Assembly: GCF_030317035.1 (NCBI RefSeq)
Contig: NZ_JASZYK010000007.1
Span: 305,634-369,633, forward strand
From: Variovorax sp. J22G73
Lineage (GTDB): Bacteria > Pseudomonadota > Gammaproteobacteria > Burkholderiales > Burkholderiaceae_C
Direction: 5' to 3'
DNA: 64,000 bases
Positions 37,741 to 45,470 of the stretch are shown one piece after another. Below the pieces are notes generated by a model. The model did no database searches. It was not told the origin of the DNA and saw nothing but the letters and a program-made list of their open reading frames with translations. The position numbers were made by a program, and so were the translations under genes. Position 1 is the stretch's first letter. Each line of letters begins with the position of its first letter.

Positions 37741-38567
37741 CGCAAAGCCTCCGCGAAGAAGTCGGCCATGCGCTCGAGCTGCTCGTCCATCATGTGGCGG
37801 CCGTGCACGGTGCGCGCGCCGCGCTGCTGCGCCAGCGCCAGCAGCGGCGTGGTGCGCGGCTCCATGATGACCTCGGCCACCGTGTGCCCGGCGCGGATGG
37901 CCTCGGGGGCAATGGGCAGCGCGTCGCCTTCGCGCATGCCGGTCGGCGTGGCGTTGACGAGCAGGTCGCGCGGGCTCGCGGCGTCCCACTCGCCGGCGGT
38001 GTAGCCCAGCGCGCGCAGGCGATCGACCAGGTCGGCGCGCTTGCCGGCGTCGGCGTCGCGCACGTCGATGGAAGCCGCACCCGCCGCGGCCAGCGCGAAG
38101 GCGATGGCATTGCCCGCGCCGCCTGCGCCCGCGAGCCCCACGCTGCGGCCCTTCACGTCGAAGCCGTTGCGCACCAGACCCGCGAGAAAGCCCGCGCCGT
38201 CGAGCAGGTCGCCCTGCCAGCCGTCGCGCGTGCGGCGCACGACGTTCACCGCCTGCGCCTCGCGCGCGGCGCGCAGCGTGTCGATGGGCAGCCCGGCCAC
38301 CCGCTGCTTGTGCGGCACGGTGACGACGATGCCCGCCACGTTGCGCACCGCGAGCAGCGCCTGCAGCAGCGGTGCCACGCCCGCGGCGGGCACGTGCAGC
38401 GGCACCAGCACCGCGTTGATGCCGCGCCGCTGCAGCAGCTGCGTGAGCGGCAGCGGCGCCTTCACCTGCGCCACGGGGTCGCCGATGATGCCGAGCACGG
38501 CGGTGTTGCCGTCGAGCTTCAGCCCGCTCCATTCGAGGGTGTCAGGTGGGTTCATGTGCATGGCCAT
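37737..38567 (-). CDS. Shikimate dehydrogenase-like NAD(P)-dependent enzyme
   Basis: The 276-residue protein has the AroE fold: an N-terminal substrate domain with VTVPHKQRV (the catalytic Lys equivalent) and GDLLDGAGFLAGL (the catalytic Asp equivalent), then a Rossmann domain with GLAGAGGAGNAIAFALAAAG. It lacks the usual SxS start of AroE (here GDPVAQVKAP), suggesting a substrate other than shikimate. AroE paralogues in catabolic operons often handle quinate or amino-hydroxybenzoate relatives. The start is uncertain: ATGs at 38567, 38561 and 38555 all overlap the upstream gene, and none has a good ribosome site. Confidence 0.85.
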   Translation of the reverse strand: MAMHMNPPDTLEWSGLKLDGNTAVLGIIGDPVAQVKAPLPLTQLLQRRGINAVLVPLHVPAAGVAPLLQALLAVRNVAGIVVTVPHKQRVAGLPIDTLRAAREAQAVNVVRRTRDGWQGDLLDGAGFLAGLVRNGFDVKGRSVGLAGAGGAGNAIAFALAAAGAASIDVRDADAGKRADLVDRLRALGYTAGEWDAASPRDLLVNATPTGMREGDALPIAPEAIRAGHTVAEVIMEPRTTPLLALAQQRGARTVHGRHMMDEQLERMADFFAEALR

Positions 38568-39411
38568 GGCGTTGCAGGAATCGAAGGGTCGTTTGAAAGG
38601 CCAGCGCGGCGCGCGCATGCGGCGTGAGCGTGGCGCTGCGGATGGCGCTGGGGGCTTCGACCGACAGCCGCGCGCCGGGCGCCAGGTGCGGCAGCAGCTG
38701 CGCGACGGGCAGTTCGCCCTCGCCCGCGAAGAGCCGGTGCGCCCGCCCCTCTTCCGCGGGCGACAGGCCGGGGTGGCGCTGGGCGGGCGCGTCGTTGAGC
38801 TGCATGAAGTGGCGGTCGATGGGGTCTGTGGCCTCTGTGCCTTCTGCGGCCTTCATGCCCGCTGCGCCTTCTGCGCGCAGGTCCGCCGGCACGCCGCCCG
38901 CGCGAAAGAAATGCAGCGCATCGACCACCACGCGCACGTTGTCCCGCTTTGACGCCGCGACCATTTGCCGCGCCGCCGCCAGCGAACGCATCACGGTGTA
39001 GACCATGAACTCCAACCCCAGCGCCAGGCCGTGCGGCCGTGCGCGTTCAGCCAGCGCGCCGATGCTGTCGGCGGCACGCGCCGCATCAGCGTCGTCCACG
39101 TTGACCATGAGGCAGCGCGCGCCCAGCGCCTGCGCCGAGTCGAGAACGCCCGCGAGCGCCGCCGCATCGAAGCCGGGCTTGATGCGCACGATCTCGATGT
39201 CGTGCACGCACAGGCCGGTGTCGTCCAGCCGCGCCAGCGTCTCGCGCAGCATCTGGCTGCCCACGCCCATCGGGAACGGCGCCTCGCCCAGGCGCGCCGG
39301 CGCCAGGCGGATGCCCACGCCGGAGAAGCCCGCCGCGTGCGCCGCCTGCACCAGCACGGGCGGCGGCGCGTCGAGCATGCCGAGGTGGGCGAGCGACAGG
39401 CGGAAGTTCAT
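38542..39411 (-). CDS. Sugar phosphate isomerase/epimerase-like TIM-barrel protein
   Basis: This 289-residue protein belongs to the AP-endonuclease-2-like/xylose-isomerase-like TIM-barrel family. Metal-site segments expected for the fold are present: ARCLMVNVDD, LALGLEFMVYTVMRSL, VRVVVDALHFFRAGG, MQLNDAPA and RLSVEAPSAI. The family includes inosose dehydratases, tagatose epimerases and dehydroshikimate dehydratase-like enzymes. Next to an AroE-like enzyme, a dehydratase acting on a cyclic carboxylate is a reasonable but unproven idea. Its ATG overlaps the stop of the FAD oxidoreductase (ATGA). Confidence 0.85.
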   Translation of the reverse strand: MNFRLSLAHLGMLDAPPPVLVQAAHAAGFSGVGIRLAPARLGEAPFPMGVGSQMLRETLARLDDTGLCVHDIEIVRIKPGFDAAALAGVLDSAQALGARCLMVNVDDADAARAADSIGALAERARPHGLALGLEFMVYTVMRSLAAARQMVAASKRDNVRVVVDALHFFRAGGVPADLRAEGAAGMKAAEGTEATDPIDRHFMQLNDAPAQRHPGLSPAEEGRAHRLFAGEGELPVAQLLPHLAPGARLSVEAPSAIRSATLTPHARAALAFQTTLRFLQRHGHAHEPT

Positions 39412-40880
39412 GCCTGCGCAGTCTGCACCCGCAGCGCTTCCGATGCTTGCAGCGCGTCGGCCGTTGCCTGCCGCAGCGGCACCCCCTGCGCCGCCAGCAG
39501 CGCCTGCAGCCGCTTCACATCGACATCGCGCGGCAGCACGCCGCTGTCCGCCGCCAGCGCCGCCGCCGTGCCCGCGGCCTGGCCCGTGAGCCAGCACTGC
39601 GGAATCTCGCGCATGAAGCCGTGCGAGTTGGTGTCGCACGAGATGTGCTTGCCCGCCGCGAGCACGCCGTCGAGCGTCTCGGGCACCAGCGCGCCGTAGG
39701 GCACCGAGATGTTCGGGAACCTGGGCGAGGGGCTCGGGCTGATGCCGACTTCGTCGGCCTCCACCGCGCCCGCGTCCCATGCGCCGCGCCGCACGCTCTT
39801 CACGCCCACCAGCCGACGGCCGTGGCGCGTGCCGATCTGCGGCGCCATCAGCATGACCCAGGCACGCTCGAAGCCCGGCGCATGCGCGCGGTAGAAGGCC
39901 AGGTGCTCGGCCATGCTCTTGCGCGACTCCCACTCGACCTGGGTCATCTCGTCGACGTCGAGCGCGCTGAAGCCCGACTTGCGCGGGCCCAGGAAGGTGG
40001 CCACGTCGTCGCGCCAGGAGACGATGGGTTTCTCGAAGCTGCCCAGCGCCTCGCGGCCCTGCGCCAGGAAGGCCGAGTACGCCTGCGGCTGGTGCGCGCG
40101 AAAGTCGAGCCAGCGCCGCATGTCCACGCCCGCGAACAGCCACGAGGTGTTGATGCAGTGGTGGATGTCGTGCGCGTCGATGTCCGACGAAAACGCCGCG
40201 CCCGCCGCCGCGTACAGGTCGCCCTCGCCCGTGGTGTCGACCACCACGTTGGCGAGGATGGCGCGGCGGCCCTGCTTGCTTTCGAACACCGCGCCCGTGA
40301 CGCGGCCCGCCTCGGCGATGGGCGCGACCATCCAGGCGTGCAGGATGAGGTCGACGCCGGCCTCGCGCACCATCTGGTGGTACACGCCCTTGAGCATCTC
40401 GGGGTCGATGGTGGGCGAGTGCGTGACCACGCCGTGGAAGGCCGCGGTGCGCAGCGCCCAGTGCTCGGCCTTGGCGGTGTCGCGCGAGCCCCAGTCCTCG
40501 CGCGGCGGGCCGGCGACGGCCGGTTGCGGCGAACCGCCGAGCCGGTCCATGAACTCGGCCGCCAGGCCATGGATGACGTGCGCGCCCGACCAGTCGCTCA
40601 TGCGGTCGATCCAGATCACCAGGCCGCCGGTCGACAGGCCGCCCAGGTGGTTGTAGCGCTCCAGCAGCACCACGCGCGCGCCGCCGCGCGCGGCCGCCAC
40701 GGCCGCCGCCACGCCGGAAGGGCCGCCGCCGAGCACCAGCACGTCGCAGCGCTCGTGCACCGGCACCTGGCGCGCAGGCTCGTTGATGTGGCCGTGCGGC
40801 TGGCGCTGCGTGCGCTGGCTGTCGCGCGCGTTGACGTCGGAGCGGAAGAAGTGGCGCTCTTCGGGGGTGAGGGTTCCCAT
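39408..40880 (-). CDS. FAD-dependent oxidoreductase (FAD_oxidored family)
   Basis: This 490-residue flavoprotein has an N-terminal Rossmann dinucleotide motif (CDVLVLGGGPSGVAAAVAAARGG, read around residues 43-65), RYNHLGGLSTGG as in the FAD_oxidored group, the ribose-binding VVDTTGEGDLYAAAG, and a C-terminal TGQAAGTAAALAAD closing motif. It is probably cytoplasmic: the first 40 residues are polar, not a signal. The substrate is unknown. The gene lies 23 bases after the esterase-like gene and overlaps the TIM-barrel gene by four bases. An oxidative step on a hydroxylated ring or side chain would suit the operon. Confidence 0.88.
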   Translation of the reverse strand: MGTLTPEERHFFRSDVNARDSQRTQRQPHGHINEPARQVPVHERCDVLVLGGGPSGVAAAVAAARGGARVVLLERYNHLGGLSTGGLVIWIDRMSDWSGAHVIHGLAAEFMDRLGGSPQPAVAGPPREDWGSRDTAKAEHWALRTAAFHGVVTHSPTIDPEMLKGVYHQMVREAGVDLILHAWMVAPIAEAGRVTGAVFESKQGRRAILANVVVDTTGEGDLYAAAGAAFSSDIDAHDIHHCINTSWLFAGVDMRRWLDFRAHQPQAYSAFLAQGREALGSFEKPIVSWRDDVATFLGPRKSGFSALDVDEMTQVEWESRKSMAEHLAFYRAHAPGFERAWVMLMAPQIGTRHGRRLVGVKSVRRGAWDAGAVEADEVGISPSPSPRFPNISVPYGALVPETLDGVLAAGKHISCDTNSHGFMREIPQCWLTGQAAGTAAALAADSGVLPRDVDVKRLQALLAAQGVPLRQATADALQASEALRVQTAQA

Positions 40881-40903
40881 GGGTGGTGCTTTCAGGAGGG
40901 GGT

Positions 40904-41725
40904 TCAGGAAGATGAAGGGGTTGCGGCGAGGTCGGCAAGGAGAGTGGCCAGCGGCCCGGGCGCGGTGACCATCGCGTCGTGCCCCGTGGCCAGCGTGCGC
41001 AGCTGCCAGCCCGCGTCGGCGCGCACGCGGGCCTTGGTGGGTTCGAGCGTGGCGATGGGATCGCCGGTGCATTCGATGTAGGTCTTGGGCAGGCCGTTGC
41101 CCAGCGGCGACTTCAACAGCAGCGGCTGCAGGTAGGTGCCGACGGGCTGCGGCGTGAGGTGGCTCGCCACCCAGGCGGCGTCGGCCGGGTCCTTCACGCC
41201 GAAGGCCGACGGCGGCAAGGCGGCCGCCGCGCCCACGCCGCCACCGGTCTCGCGAATGGCTTTCAGGCGCTGCTCGACCACCGCGGCCGGAAAGTCGGAG
41301 AACAGGCTCTTGCCGGGCTCCAGCAGCAGCGCATCGAGAAACACCAGTTGGCGCAGCCGCGCCGCGGCGCGGTCGGCCACGCCCGAGATGACGATGCCCG
41401 CGTAGCTGTGGCCGACCAGCACCACGCGCTCGAGGTCTTCGAACTGCAGCACGTTGACGACATCGTCGATGTGCGTGTCGAGGTTGACCTGCGGCGAGAT
41501 CAGGTGGCGCCGTTCGCCCAGGCCGGTGAGCGTGGGCGTGAACACGGTGTGGCCGGCGGCACGCAGCCGCGCCGCCACGCGCGCCCAGCACCAGCCCCCG
41601 TGCCAGGCGCCGTGCACCAGCACGAAGGTCGACGGGCTAGCGGTGGCGGTGGCCGCCAGCGCCGGTGGCAGTCCGGCGGCGGCAGCCAGGCCAGCCGCGC
41701 CGGCAAAGAGATTCCTGCGTTTCAT
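40904..41725 (-). CDS. Exported alpha/beta hydrolase (esterase-like)
   Basis: The 273-residue serine hydrolase has an N-terminal export signal with a twin-arginine-like MKRRNLFAGAAG start. The mature part shows FVLVHGAWHGGWCW (oxyanion loop) and the nucleophile elbow GHSYAG. The catalytic His is probably in TGHDAM near the C-terminus. The VHGAWHGGWCW block places it with plant methylesterase/salicylate-esterase-like proteins. A periplasmic esterase would release a carboxylate for uptake by the adjacent Bug-type binding protein system. It starts 8 bases after that gene. Confidence 0.86.
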   Translation of the reverse strand: MKRRNLFAGAAGLAAAAGLPPALAATATASPSTFVLVHGAWHGGWCWARVAARLRAAGHTVFTPTLTGLGERRHLISPQVNLDTHIDDVVNVLQFEDLERVVLVGHSYAGIVISGVADRAAARLRQLVFLDALLLEPGKSLFSDFPAAVVEQRLKAIRETGGGVGAAAALPPSAFGVKDPADAAWVASHLTPQPVGTYLQPLLLKSPLGNGLPKTYIECTGDPIATLEPTKARVRADAGWQLRTLATGHDAMVTAPGPLATLLADLAATPSSS

Positions 41726-41733
41726 GGCGGCCC

Positions 41734-42762
41734 CTACTCGCTGCGCGCGCCGGTGCGCTTGATGACGTCGCCCCACATCGCCGTGTCCTGCGCGATCTGC
41801 CGCGACAGCGCCTCGGGCGCGGTGCCCAGCGCCTGCCAGCCCTGGTCGAACAGGCGCTGGCGCACGTCGGGCGTCTTCAGGATGCGGGAGATTTCGTCGG
41901 ACAGGCGCTGCGCCACCGGCGCCGGCATGGCCGCGGGGCCGAAGATGGCGTTCCAAGAGGCGATGTCGAAGGCCTTGCCGGCGCCCAGCGCGCCCTGGAT
42001 CGGAGGCACCTCGGCAAAGGCCGCGAAGGGCGCGGCGGTGCTCACGCCGTACAGCCGCAGCCGCCCGCTCCTGGCCTGCGGCGCGGCGATCGACGGGATC
42101 ATGAAGGACAGGTCGATCTGCTTGCCCATCAGCGCGGTCGCCACCTGCGGAAAGCCGGGGAACGGCACGTGCACGGCCTGGATGCCGGTGAGCGTCTTCA
42201 GCAGTTCCATGGCCAGGTGCGAGCCCGAGCCGGGCCCGACCGAGCCGTAGCTCAGGCGATCGCCCTGCGCCCTGGCGTGCGCCAGCAGGCCGGGCAGGTC
42301 GGTGGCGGGCATGCCCAGGCTGCCGGTGAGCACGAAGGGGCTGGCGCCCACCAGCGAGATGGGGCGCAGGTCGCGCGCCACGTCGTAGGGCGTGGCGGGG
42401 TTGAGCGCCTTGGCGGTGGTGAGCGGGCCGTTGCCGGTGAGGCCGATGGTGTGGCCGTCGGTGGCGCGCGCCACCGCGTTGACGCCGATGGTGCCGGCCG
42501 CGCCCACCTTGTTCTCGACGATGACGGCCTGGCCCAGCGCCTGCGCCAGCGGGTCGGCCACGGTGCGGGCCAGGGCGTCGGGCGAGGAGCCCGGCGGAAA
42601 GCCGACGACCAGGCGCACGGCCTTCTGCGGCCAGGCCGCGGCCGCATGCGCCGGCAGCACCAGCGCGGGGGCCACGGTAGCGGCCAGGGCGCCCTGCAGC
42701 AGGCGGCGCCGGCGCAGGAAGGGAACCATCGAGTGGCTGGCATCGGCATCGGCATCGCGCAT
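41734..42762 (-). CDS. Bug/TctC-family tripartite tricarboxylate transporter binding protein
   Basis: This 342-residue periplasmic binding protein belongs to the large Bug (TctC) family of Burkholderiales, which captures carboxylates. It carries a signal with RRRRLLQG (twin-arginine-like), then WPQKAVRLVVGFPPGSSPDALAR and VIVENKVGAAGTIG, which are family hallmarks. The ATG at 42762 is favoured by GGAG ten bases upstream; longer in-frame starts reach 42894 and would overlap the divergent LysR gene. First gene of the six-gene operon. No membrane subunits (TctA/B) lie nearby, as is usual for such orphan binding proteins. Confidence 0.94.
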   Translation of the reverse strand: MRDADADASHSMVPFLRRRRLLQGALAATVAPALVLPAHAAAAWPQKAVRLVVGFPPGSSPDALARTVADPLAQALGQAVIVENKVGAAGTIGVNAVARATDGHTIGLTGNGPLTTAKALNPATPYDVARDLRPISLVGASPFVLTGSLGMPATDLPGLLAHARAQGDRLSYGSVGPGSGSHLAMELLKTLTGIQAVHVPFPGFPQVATALMGKQIDLSFMIPSIAAPQARSGRLRLYGVSTAAPFAAFAEVPPIQGALGAGKAFDIASWNAIFGPAAMPAPVAQRLSDEISRILKTPDVRQRLFDQGWQALGTAPEALSRQIAQDTAMWGDVIKRTGARSE

Positions 42763-42820
42763 GTGTTGTCTCCGGTTGCTGTCTTGTTGCGCCATTCTTG
42801 GCCCACAATCCAGCGCGAAA

Positions 42821-42859
42821 CGTGATGGTTTCTGATCTTTCGCATCACGCTTCGTGATG
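42821..42859. promoter_or_regulatory. LysR-type operator with three CGTGATG half-sites
   Basis: CATCACG-CTT-CGTGATG (42843-42859) is a perfect inverted repeat with seven-base arms. A third CGTGATG lies at 42821-42827, 15 bases away. All are between the divergent starts of the Bug-protein operon (42762) and the LysR gene (42874), ending 14 bases before the LysR GTG. This fits a LysR recognition plus activation site arrangement. Confidence 0.7.
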
Positions 42860-42873
42860 ACCCGGAGACGCCC

Positions 42874-43764
42874 GTGCCCGCAAAAAACATCCATTCACCG
42901 CATGCCGCCCCGCGCAGCCACACGGTCGACATCGACCTGCTTCGGGTGTTCGACACGGTGGTGCGCATCGGCAGCTTCACCACCGCCGCCAAGGCGCTGT
43001 CGCGCACGCAGTCGGCCGTCAGCATGCAGCTGCGCCGGCTCGAGGAGCAGCTCGGCGTGCAGCTGGTGGCGCGCGGCACGCGCCAGCTCGCGCCCACGCC
43101 CGAGGGCGTCCAGCTGCTGCCGCTGGCGCGCCAGATGCTGAGCCTGAACGACCAGCTGTTCCACGACGTCGACCGGCAGGAGGTGTCGGGCAGCATCCGC
43201 ATCGGCTCCATCGAGCACTACGCCACGCGCGTGCTGCCGGTGCTCATCGCGGAGTTCTGCCGGCAGCACCCGCGCATTCACGTGGAGCTGCACCACGGCG
43301 TGTCCTCGGTGATGCATGCGGAGCTGGGCGCGCGCTACGACATGGTCATCGGCGTGGGCGCGGTGGGCTCGGGCGAAGGGCTGCGGCTGACCAAGTCGCG
43401 CATCGTGTGGGCGTCGACCGCAGGCTCCGCCACGCACCTGCAGCGCCCGCTGCCGCTGGCGCTGAACCCCGAGGGCGCGATGCTGCGCGACTGGGCCACG
43501 CACGCACTCGACCGCGCGGGCATTCCCTGGCGCATCGCCTACACGAGCACCAGCGTCACGGGGCTGGAGGCGGCGGTGCGCGCGGGCATCGCGGTGGGGG
43601 TGTTCCGCGAGGCGACCATTTCGAAGCGGCTGAAGATCCTGGGCGCGAAGGAAGGCATGCCGTCGCTGCCCGACTCCGAGGTGTGGCTGGCCAGCGTGCC
43701 GCTGCCGGGGCGCAAGGCGGTGGAGCTGCTGGAGGCCTTCCTGATCCAGAAGCTGCGCAAGTGA
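42874..43764 (+). CDS. LysR-family regulator of the divergent catabolic operon
   Basis: This 296-residue regulator has an N-terminal winged helix (VDIDLLRVFDTVVRIGSFTTAAKALSRTQSAVSMQL, residues 18-53) and an effector domain from about residue 95. It starts at GTG with GGAG seven bases upstream. Divergent transcription from the Bug-protein operon with half-site repeats between them strongly suggests it controls that operon. The inducer is unknown. Confidence 0.92.
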   Translation: MPAKNIHSPHAAPRSHTVDIDLLRVFDTVVRIGSFTTAAKALSRTQSAVSMQLRRLEEQLGVQLVARGTRQLAPTPEGVQLLPLARQMLSLNDQLFHDVDRQEVSGSIRIGSIEHYATRVLPVLIAEFCRQHPRIHVELHHGVSSVMHAELGARYDMVIGVGAVGSGEGLRLTKSRIVWASTAGSATHLQRPLPLALNPEGAMLRDWATHALDRAGIPWRIAYTSTSVTGLEAAVRAGIAVGVFREATISKRLKILGAKEGMPSLPDSEVWLASVPLPGRKAVELLEAFLIQKLRK

Positions 43765-43782
43765 GCCCTGGCGCGGGCGGGG

Positions 43783-43824
43783 CGGTTCAGACGCCCCGGT
43801 TCAGGGGCCCCGGTTCAGGGCGCC
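43783..43824. repeat. Three tandem 14-base repeats between convergent genes
   Basis: CGGTTCAGACGCCC, CGGTTCAGGGGCCC and CGGTTCAGGGCGCC follow each other at 43783, 43797 and 43811. The third copy contains the stop codon of the minus-strand OmlA-like gene (43815-43817). Confidence 0.8.
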
Positions 43825-44330
43825 TCGGTGCCGCGGTCGGGCGAGGAGCCGCTGCGCGCCACGCGCTGGTCGTCGTTCAGCGTGGCGGTGAAGACCATGG
43901 GGGAGTTCGGCGGTTGCACCCAGCGCCACTCCCACTCGGTTTCGCGCTTCAACGCATAGGGCGTGACCTTGGCGGGCTTGCCGAGCAGCTTGCGCAGGTC
44001 TTCCATCATCATCCCCGGCTTCACCCTGGCGAAGTTCTCGGGCGTGAGCACCTGGCGCAGCGCGCTCATCTTGCCGTCGGGGCCGATGGTGATCATGTAG
44101 TTCTTCTGGCCCGCGGGCTGGCGGTTGTACTCGAACACGCGGCTGCCGGCGGCGGCGCCGGGCGCTTCCCAGATGTTTTCCGGCTGGCCGAAACGGGCGC
44201 GCACATCGGCCTCGGTGGAGACGCCTTCTTCCAGCTCGCTGATGTTCTTCGAATCGCACGCGGCGAGCCCCAAGGCGGCCGCCAGAAGCGCGCTCGCCAT
44301 GCCAATCTGCCATCCTCGCCGTTGCGTCAT
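43815..44330 (-). CDS. OmlA/BamE-like outer-membrane lipoprotein
   Basis: The 171-residue protein has a lipoprotein signal with lipobox LAAC (GLAACDSKNI) and a mature domain of the SmpA/OmlA fold: EADVRARFGQPENIW, then NYMITIGPDGKMSALRQVLT and a second repeat VKPGMMMEDLRKLLGKPAKV. BamE itself is shorter (about 110 residues) and part of the BAM complex. This is a longer paralogue with two half-repeats, as found in beta-proteobacteria. Its C-terminus ends inside tandem repeats. It is divergent from the DUF3460 gene. Confidence 0.85.
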   Translation of the reverse strand: MTQRRGWQIGMASALLAAALGLAACDSKNISELEEGVSTEADVRARFGQPENIWEAPGAAAGSRVFEYNRQPAGQKNYMITIGPDGKMSALRQVLTPENFARVKPGMMMEDLRKLLGKPAKVTPYALKRETEWEWRWVQPPNSPMVFTATLNDDQRVARSGSSPDRGTEAP

Positions 44331-44369
44331 GCCGTCCCCGGTAAAATTCGCGCCATAAAGGTCCAGTCT

Positions 44370-44576
44370 ATGTCCATCTTCCGTCGCCCCCACTACTCCT
44401 CCGAGATCACCAACTTCATCGAAGAGATGAAGGAAAAGAAGCCCACGCTCGAGGCCGAACAGCGCGCCGGCCGCGCCCTGCTGTGGGACAAGCACCTCGA
44501 TCGCAGCCTGCTGAACGAGTACAGCGAAGGCCGCGTTCCGATGCAGCCGTACGTCTACCAGACGCACAACAAGTAA
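44370..44576 (+). CDS. DUF3460 family small protein
   Basis: This 68-residue soluble protein reads MSIFRRPHYSSEITNFIEEM then EKKPTLEAEQRAGRALLWDK and ends MQPYVYQTHNK. This composition is that of the DUF3460 family, found in beta-proteobacteria near scpA or panC. The function is not known. A TAAAAT at 44342-44347 may be its -10 element. scpA follows 47 bases later, separated by a small hairpin repeat. Confidence 0.85.
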   Translation: MSIFRRPHYSSEITNFIEEMKEKKPTLEAEQRAGRALLWDKHLDRSLLNEYSEGRVPMQPYVYQTHNK

Positions 44577-44597
44577 TTGCGGTCCGAATTGCAGCTC

Positions 44598-44614
44598 GCT
44601 ATTAAAAGCATAGC
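44598..44614. repeat. Short hairpin repeat of Comamonadaceae type
   Basis: GCTAT-TAAAAGC-ATAGC forms a five-base hairpin in the DUF3460-scpA gap. From memory, GCTATyAAAAnnATAGC-like hairpins are dispersed in intergenic DNA of Comamonadaceae. Only one copy was seen here. Confidence 0.4.
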
Positions 44615-44623
44615 AACCGGTTC

Positions 44624-45460
44624 ATGAGCGCAGACGAGGACACCGGCGCGCTGGTGGTCGCCATGCCCGACGTGATCGACCAGGTCGCGCTCGCGAGGCT
44701 CTATGGCGAGCCGCTGTTCGCCATGCCGAAGGACCTGTACATCCCGCCGGAGGCGCTGCAGGTGTTCCTCGAGGCCTTCGAAGGCCCGCTGGACTTGCTG
44801 CTCTACCTGATCCGCAAGCAGAACTTCAACATCCTCGACATCCCGATGGCGGGGCTCACGCGGCAGTACCTGAGCTACGTCGACGAGATTCGCCAGACCA
44901 ACCTCGAGCTCGCGGCCGAGTACCTGCTGATGGCCGCGATGCTGATCGAGATCAAGTCGCGCATGCTGCTGCCGCCCAAGAAGGTGGCCGACGGCGAAGA
45001 AGCCGAAGACCCGCGCGCCGAGCTCGTGCGCCGCCTGATGGAGTACGAGCAGACCAAGCTGCAGGCCGCCGCCATCAGCGCCATGCCCACCTACGGGCGC
45101 GACTTCTGGAAGGCGCAGGTCTACATCGAGCAGTCGCTCAAGCCGCGCTTTCCCGAGGTGGACGTGGTGGAGCTGCGCGACGCGTGGGCCGACATCATGA
45201 AGCGCGCCAAGCTCGTGCAGCACCACAAGATCTCGCGCGAGGAGCTCAACGTGCGCGAGCACATGAGCGTGGTGCTGCGCCACCTGCAGGGACAGCGCTT
45301 CGTGGAGTTCGAGAAGCTGTTCGACGTGTCGCGCGGCACGCCGGTGCTGATCGTCACCTTCATCGCGATGCTGGAGCTGGCGAAGGAAACGCTGATCGAA
45401 ATCACCCAGGCGGAAGCCTTCGCCCCCATCTACGTCCGGCTGGCGTACTCGCCGACCTGA
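44624..45460 (+). CDS. scpA: Segregation and condensation protein A
   Basis: ScpA is the kleisin that bridges SMC heads with ScpB in chromosome condensation. The 278-residue protein has the N-terminal kleisin motif FEGPLDLLLYLIRKQNFNILDIPMAGLTRQYL (residues 47-79, SMC neck contact), YLLMAAMLIEIKSRMLLPP, an acidic linker (EEAEDPRAELVRRLMEY), and a C-terminal winged helix (VTFIAMLELAKETLIEITQ). No scpB is adjacent. It stands in a plus-strand run with nadB, panC, queE and queD. Confidence 0.96.
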   Translation: MSADEDTGALVVAMPDVIDQVALARLYGEPLFAMPKDLYIPPEALQVFLEAFEGPLDLLLYLIRKQNFNILDIPMAGLTRQYLSYVDEIRQTNLELAAEYLLMAAMLIEIKSRMLLPPKKVADGEEAEDPRAELVRRLMEYEQTKLQAAAISAMPTYGRDFWKAQVYIEQSLKPRFPEVDVVELRDAWADIMKRAKLVQHHKISREELNVREHMSVVLRHLQGQRFVEFEKLFDVSRGTPVLIVTFIAMLELAKETLIEITQAEAFAPIYVRLAYSPT

Positions 45461-45470
45461 ATCCCGCTTC

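Noticed and set aside
42763..42894. Longer start for the Bug-family binding protein at 42894
   Set aside because: It would overlap the divergent LysR gene and its operator, and the upstream residues do not look like a signal peptide; 42762 has a ribosome site.
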